Shown here in pieces: positions 4,299 to 7,056 of a stretch of DNA of 7,056 nucleotides; the stretch's first letter is position 1, and each line of letters opens with the position of its first letter. Below the pieces are notes generated by a model. The model did not search any database. It had not been told where the DNA came from and worked only from the letters and a program-made list of their open reading frames with translations. Position numbers and translations under genes: made by a program. This DNA comes from Verrucomicrobiaceae bacterium (GTDB lineage Bacteria > Verrucomicrobiota > Verrucomicrobiae > Verrucomicrobiales > Akkermansiaceae), in the NCBI GenBank assembly GCA_947372405.1, contig CANBTO010000259.1, positions 1-7,056 of the forward strand. Direction: 5' to 3'.

Positions 4299-6836
4299 AT
4301 GCTCGCACCCTGCAAACATGCCCACCTGTTCAGCTTCCTGCGCTTCGTCTGCCGGGCATTCCTGATGCTTGGCGCTTTGCCTGCACATGCCCTAACCATC
4401 ACACGTATCGATGATGCCACGTTGTCCAACACCGGCATCATCTCGGCAGCGGACGCCGCCAGCGCGAGAGCTGCGTTCGACTATGCCGCGGGACAAATCT
4501 CCGCACTCTACAGCGATCCCATCCACGTGAACATCACGTTGGCCGCGGCCAGCGGCACCTCCATCCTCGGCGGTAGCAACACCATCCTACGGGGATATTA
4601 CAGTTACTCGGCCGTCCGCAATAAACTGTTCACCGACGCGACCACGCCTGACGACATCACCGCGACCGCGAACATACCCGTGAGTGATCCTACCGCTGGA
4701 GGTCACTGGGCAACCACCAAGGCCCAAGCCAAAGCAATGGGCCTGGCCGTCGACGACTTGACCACGGACGGGACGTTCACCTTTGGTACGGGATATGCCT
4801 ACACGTATGCCTCTGCCAACAGGGCGGTGGCGGGTAAATTTGACTTCATCGGGCTGGCCATGCACGAAATCACCGAGATTCTTGGCCGCGGCTTTGGTTT
4901 GGGCAGAGACTTTGGGAATGGCGGTCCGGATTATCTCCCCTATGACTTGTTTCGTTACAAATCCACTGGCGTGAGGAGCATCAACCAGACGGACACAGGC
5001 GTCTATTTCTCAATCAACGGCGGCTCCACCAACCTCGGGAACTACAACCACCCGAACGGCGATAACAGTGACCCTCAGGACTGGGCGAGCGGCCTCCCTG
5101 ACGCATGCAACGCCTTTTGCTCCGCCGGCGTGAAAAACGACCTCACGGCGGTGGACATCCAGGCGCTGGACGTAATCGGCTACAACCTCATTACGGCCCC
5201 AACGGTCACCACTGCAACGAGCGCGGGCATCACTCAAACAAGCGCCACACTTGGAGGCAACGTCACCAGCGACAACAGCTCGACCATCAGCGAGCGGGGG
5301 GTAGTTTGTTCCGCCACCGCCACCAACCCCGACCCGCTTATTGGCGGTAGTGGTGTGGTCAAAGTGACAGCCAGCGGCACCACCGGGGTGTTCACGGTGA
5401 ACGTCAACAGCCTCACGGCCAGCACCAGCTATTCGTTCAAAGCGTATGCGACCAACAGCAAGGGCACCAACTACACCACTGTCGCCACCTTCACCACCCT
5501 GCAGCCTCCCGCCGTCTCGTCACTCAACATCGCAAACTCCAATCCAACCAACACCACCACGGTGAACTGGACGCTGGCTTTCTCCTCCACCGTCACAGGG
5601 GTGTCTGCCAGCAACTTCTCACTCTCCGGCACCGTTACCGCCGGGGCAGCTGTCGGCACCCCTACCACTACGGATGGAGGCCTGACATGGAACGTGCCGG
5701 TCAATACCAGCACCAGCAGTGGCACCCTGACCCTCACACTCACTAACAACTCCGGCCAGTCGCCAGTGACCGCTACCCCCCTGCCGTTCACGGGGCAGAC
5801 CTATACTATGGACACCGTCACCATGACGCCGACGCTCACCGCTCCGCCCACAAACCTTCTCACCTCCGCCCCCGTCAGCCTGTCCTTCACCCTGCCGGAA
5901 ACCGCGCAGTCAGGCTCGGTGAGATTGCTGTTCACTGGCTCAGCCAACCGCACCCTTGCTCTGGCCGCCTCACAGGAAACCGCCGGGGCTCACAGCTTCA
6001 CCTTTGATCCGGCCAGCCCCATGTCCGCATCTCAGATCGCCAGCATTAACGGCGGCACCAGCATTCCGGACGGCACTTACAACGTCCTCTTCAGCTATCA
6101 GGATGCCTTGGGCAACACCGCTGCTGCGGTTTCGAACTCCAATGTCAGGATCGATACCACAGCGCCAGTGGTAACGCCGCCCGCCAATGTCACCGTGGAT
6201 CCGACCAGCGCATCCGGCGCAACTGTCATCTATTCCGCAGCCAACGCCACCGACGCGAATGGAGTTTCCACCGTGAACTATTCCCAGGCCAGTGGCACCG
6301 TTTTCCCCATCGGCACCACGGTTGTCACAGTGACGGCCACGGACCCGGTCAACAATGTTGGCACCGCCTCCTTCAACGTGACGGTCAACCCCCTTACCGC
6401 CGTGCAATCCTGGCGACAAGCGAACTTTGGCAACATCAACAACAGCGGGGACGCCGCCGACAATGCGGACCCGGATCACGACGGGCTGGTCAACCTCGTC
6501 GAATATGCCTTCGGCCTGAACCCCACGCAAGCCGGCCTCCCGATCCTCACCGCAGGCACCGGCACCAGCGGCCTGCCACTTATTCGCCGGACCGGGCAGC
6601 CAGCGGTGTTCTCCATCCAATATATCCGCCGCAAAGCATCGGCAAATTCCGGGCTCACCTACACCCCGCAGTTTTCCTCCGATCTAACCGATGTCGGTTC
6701 TGACGGCTGGGCCGCCGCCATGGGAACGGAGACTGTGCAATCCATCGACAGCGAGTGGGAACGCGTGACCATCACCGACACGGCACCTGCTTCAGCAAAG
6801 CGCTTCGGGCGGGTGAAGGTGGTGGCCGGGCCCTAA
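4299..6836 (+). CDS. Secreted NF038122-type metalloprotease with FN3/Ig-like/HYR modules
   Basis: An 845-residue protein. ATG 4299 opens a signal peptide (about residues 1-31, hydrophobic [19 protein letters not shown], cleavage after AHA). Upstream in-frame ATGs (4164, 4173) would bury it. Residues ~32-297 resemble NF038122 metalloproteases: [11 protein letters not shown] (His189, Glu190, Glu193), PYDLFRY (~214-220), VYFSINGG, and [15 protein letters not shown] (282-296). The motif is HExxE rather than HExxH, as I recall for this family. Next come an FN3-like domain (~300-401), an Ig-like module (~402-505), a further Ig-like module ending in RIDTTAP (~508-623), a HYR domain (~624-697), the [19 protein letters not shown] tail (724-742) and a beta-rich C-terminal domain. 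It is probably exported to the surface or beyond and degrades protein there; the substrate is unknown. It is monocistronic in view, with no Shine-Dalgarno. The protease call is good; activity is inference. Confidence 0.87.
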   Translation: MLAPCKHAHLFSFLRFVCRAFLMLGALPAHALTITRIDDATLSNTGIISAADAASARAAFDYAAGQISALYSDPIHVNITLAAASGTSILGGSNTILRGYYSYSAVRNKLFTDATTPDDITATANIPVSDPTAGGHWATTKAQAKAMGLAVDDLTTDGTFTFGTGYAYTYASANRAVAGKFDFIGLAMHEITEILGRGFGLGRDFGNGGPDYLPYDLFRYKSTGVRSINQTDTGVYFSINGGSTNLGNYNHPNGDNSDPQDWASGLPDACNAFCSAGVKNDLTAVDIQALDVIGYNLITAPTVTTATSAGITQTSATLGGNVTSDNSSTISERGVVCSATATNPDPLIGGSGVVKVTASGTTGVFTVNVNSLTASTSYSFKAYATNSKGTNYTTVATFTTLQPPAVSSLNIANSNPTNTTTVNWTLAFSSTVTGVSASNFSLSGTVTAGAAVGTPTTTDGGLTWNVPVNTSTSSGTLTLTLTNNSGQSPVTATPLPFTGQTYTMDTVTMTPTLTAPPTNLLTSAPVSLSFTLPETAQSGSVRLLFTGSANRTLALAASQETAGAHSFTFDPASPMSASQIASINGGTSIPDGTYNVLFSYQDALGNTAAAVSNSNVRIDTTAPVVTPPANVTVDPTSASGATVIYSAANATDANGVSTVNYSQASGTVFPIGTTVVTVTATDPVNNVGTASFNVTVNPLTAVQSWRQANFGNINNSGDAADNADPDHDGLVNLVEYAFGLNPTQAGLPILTAGTGTSGLPLIRRTGQPAVFSIQYIRRKASANSGLTYTPQFSSDLTDVGSDGWAAAMGTETVQSIDSEWERVTITDTAPASAKRFGRVKVVAGP

Positions 6837-7056
6837 TGGACGTGGCAGGGCAATATCGATTCCATCAGCCGCGCAACCGTTAGAGCTGGAAATTCTCGGA
6901 GCTTCTCAAAGTGTGAAGCGCAATAACCGGCTCAGGATGGCGATTTGACGATCTCTCGGCTCGCTGATGTTCCGGCGCGCACGTGAATGGCGAATTTCAC
7001 TTTGTTGAATATCCAAGGCATTGTCTCATGACTGCGGATGGCTTAAAAAACCAAAC

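Noticed and set aside
6901..6919. Hairpin GCTTC-N9-GAAGC after the secreted protease as a terminator
   Set aside because: The stem is only 5 bp, and no T-run follows on either strand.
7028..7056. Possible start of a plus-strand gene (ATG at 7028, reading MTADGLKNQ)
   Set aside because: Only nine codons are visible before the edge, with a weak AAGG 10 nt upstream, so it is not enough to call a gene.
6837..7056. Short minus-strand frame (starting MPWIFNKVKFAIHVRAG) in the 3' region
   Set aside because: It is about 29 codons with no ribosome site or recognised domain. It could be a fragment of a dispersed sequence, but nothing here proves that.

Overview
The window most resembles accessory DNA of a Verrucomicrobiota-type bacterium. 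The evidence is the C-terminal [23 protein letters not shown] tail on a large secreted protein, repeated Ig-like modules of the kind common in that phylum, and a DUF3150 protein with the SVRYWRGCK...GLDPAHVSDRLIQLGHKRL signature. Coding DNA is GC-rich. No rRNA, tRNA, CRISPR array, transposase or integrase is visible.

Minus strand, 1-3420: six genes read leftward in two blocks. Block A is a DUF3150 protein (3420-2398), an HEIGH-motif protein (2318-1659) and an HEWAH-motif protein (1750-1181), closed by a clear intrinsic terminator at 1145-1113. After 310 bp without a gene, block B holds a DUF1257/Ycf35-family protein (802-413), a DUF2997 protein (416-207, GTGA overlap) and a small unknown protein (203 to beyond the left edge). 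The spacing and overlaps inside each block suggest co-transcription and translational coupling. None of these families has a settled function. The pairing of DUF1257 with DUF2997 recalls their pairing in cyanobacteria, and DUF3150 proteins are often found near MoxR-type AAA ATPases and VWA proteins. No such ATPase lies inside this window.

Centre, 3421-4298: a 177-bp divergent intergenic region leads into a short YecH-family (DUF2492) metal-binding protein at 3598-3846. Its promoter is unusually readable: a perfect TATAAT lies 7 nt before the ATG, so the mRNA is probably leaderless, and a perfect 8-bp inverted repeat overlaps the -35 box. Next comes about 450 bp without an intact gene. It contains what looks like the decayed 3' end of a gene carrying the same C-terminal tail as the downstream protein.

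Plus strand, 4299-6836: one large secreted or surface protein of 845 residues. It has a signal peptide, an NF038122-type metalloprotease domain with an HEITE motif, a fibronectin-III-like domain, two further Ig-like modules, a HYR domain and the Verrucomicrobia-style C-terminal tail. It shows no functional link to the minus-strand genes. The last 220 bp contain no gene I can support.

The best candidate for an undescribed system is the minus-strand DUF3150 / double-metallopeptidase / DUF1257 / DUF2997 cluster. Its activity cannot be inferred from the sequence alone.
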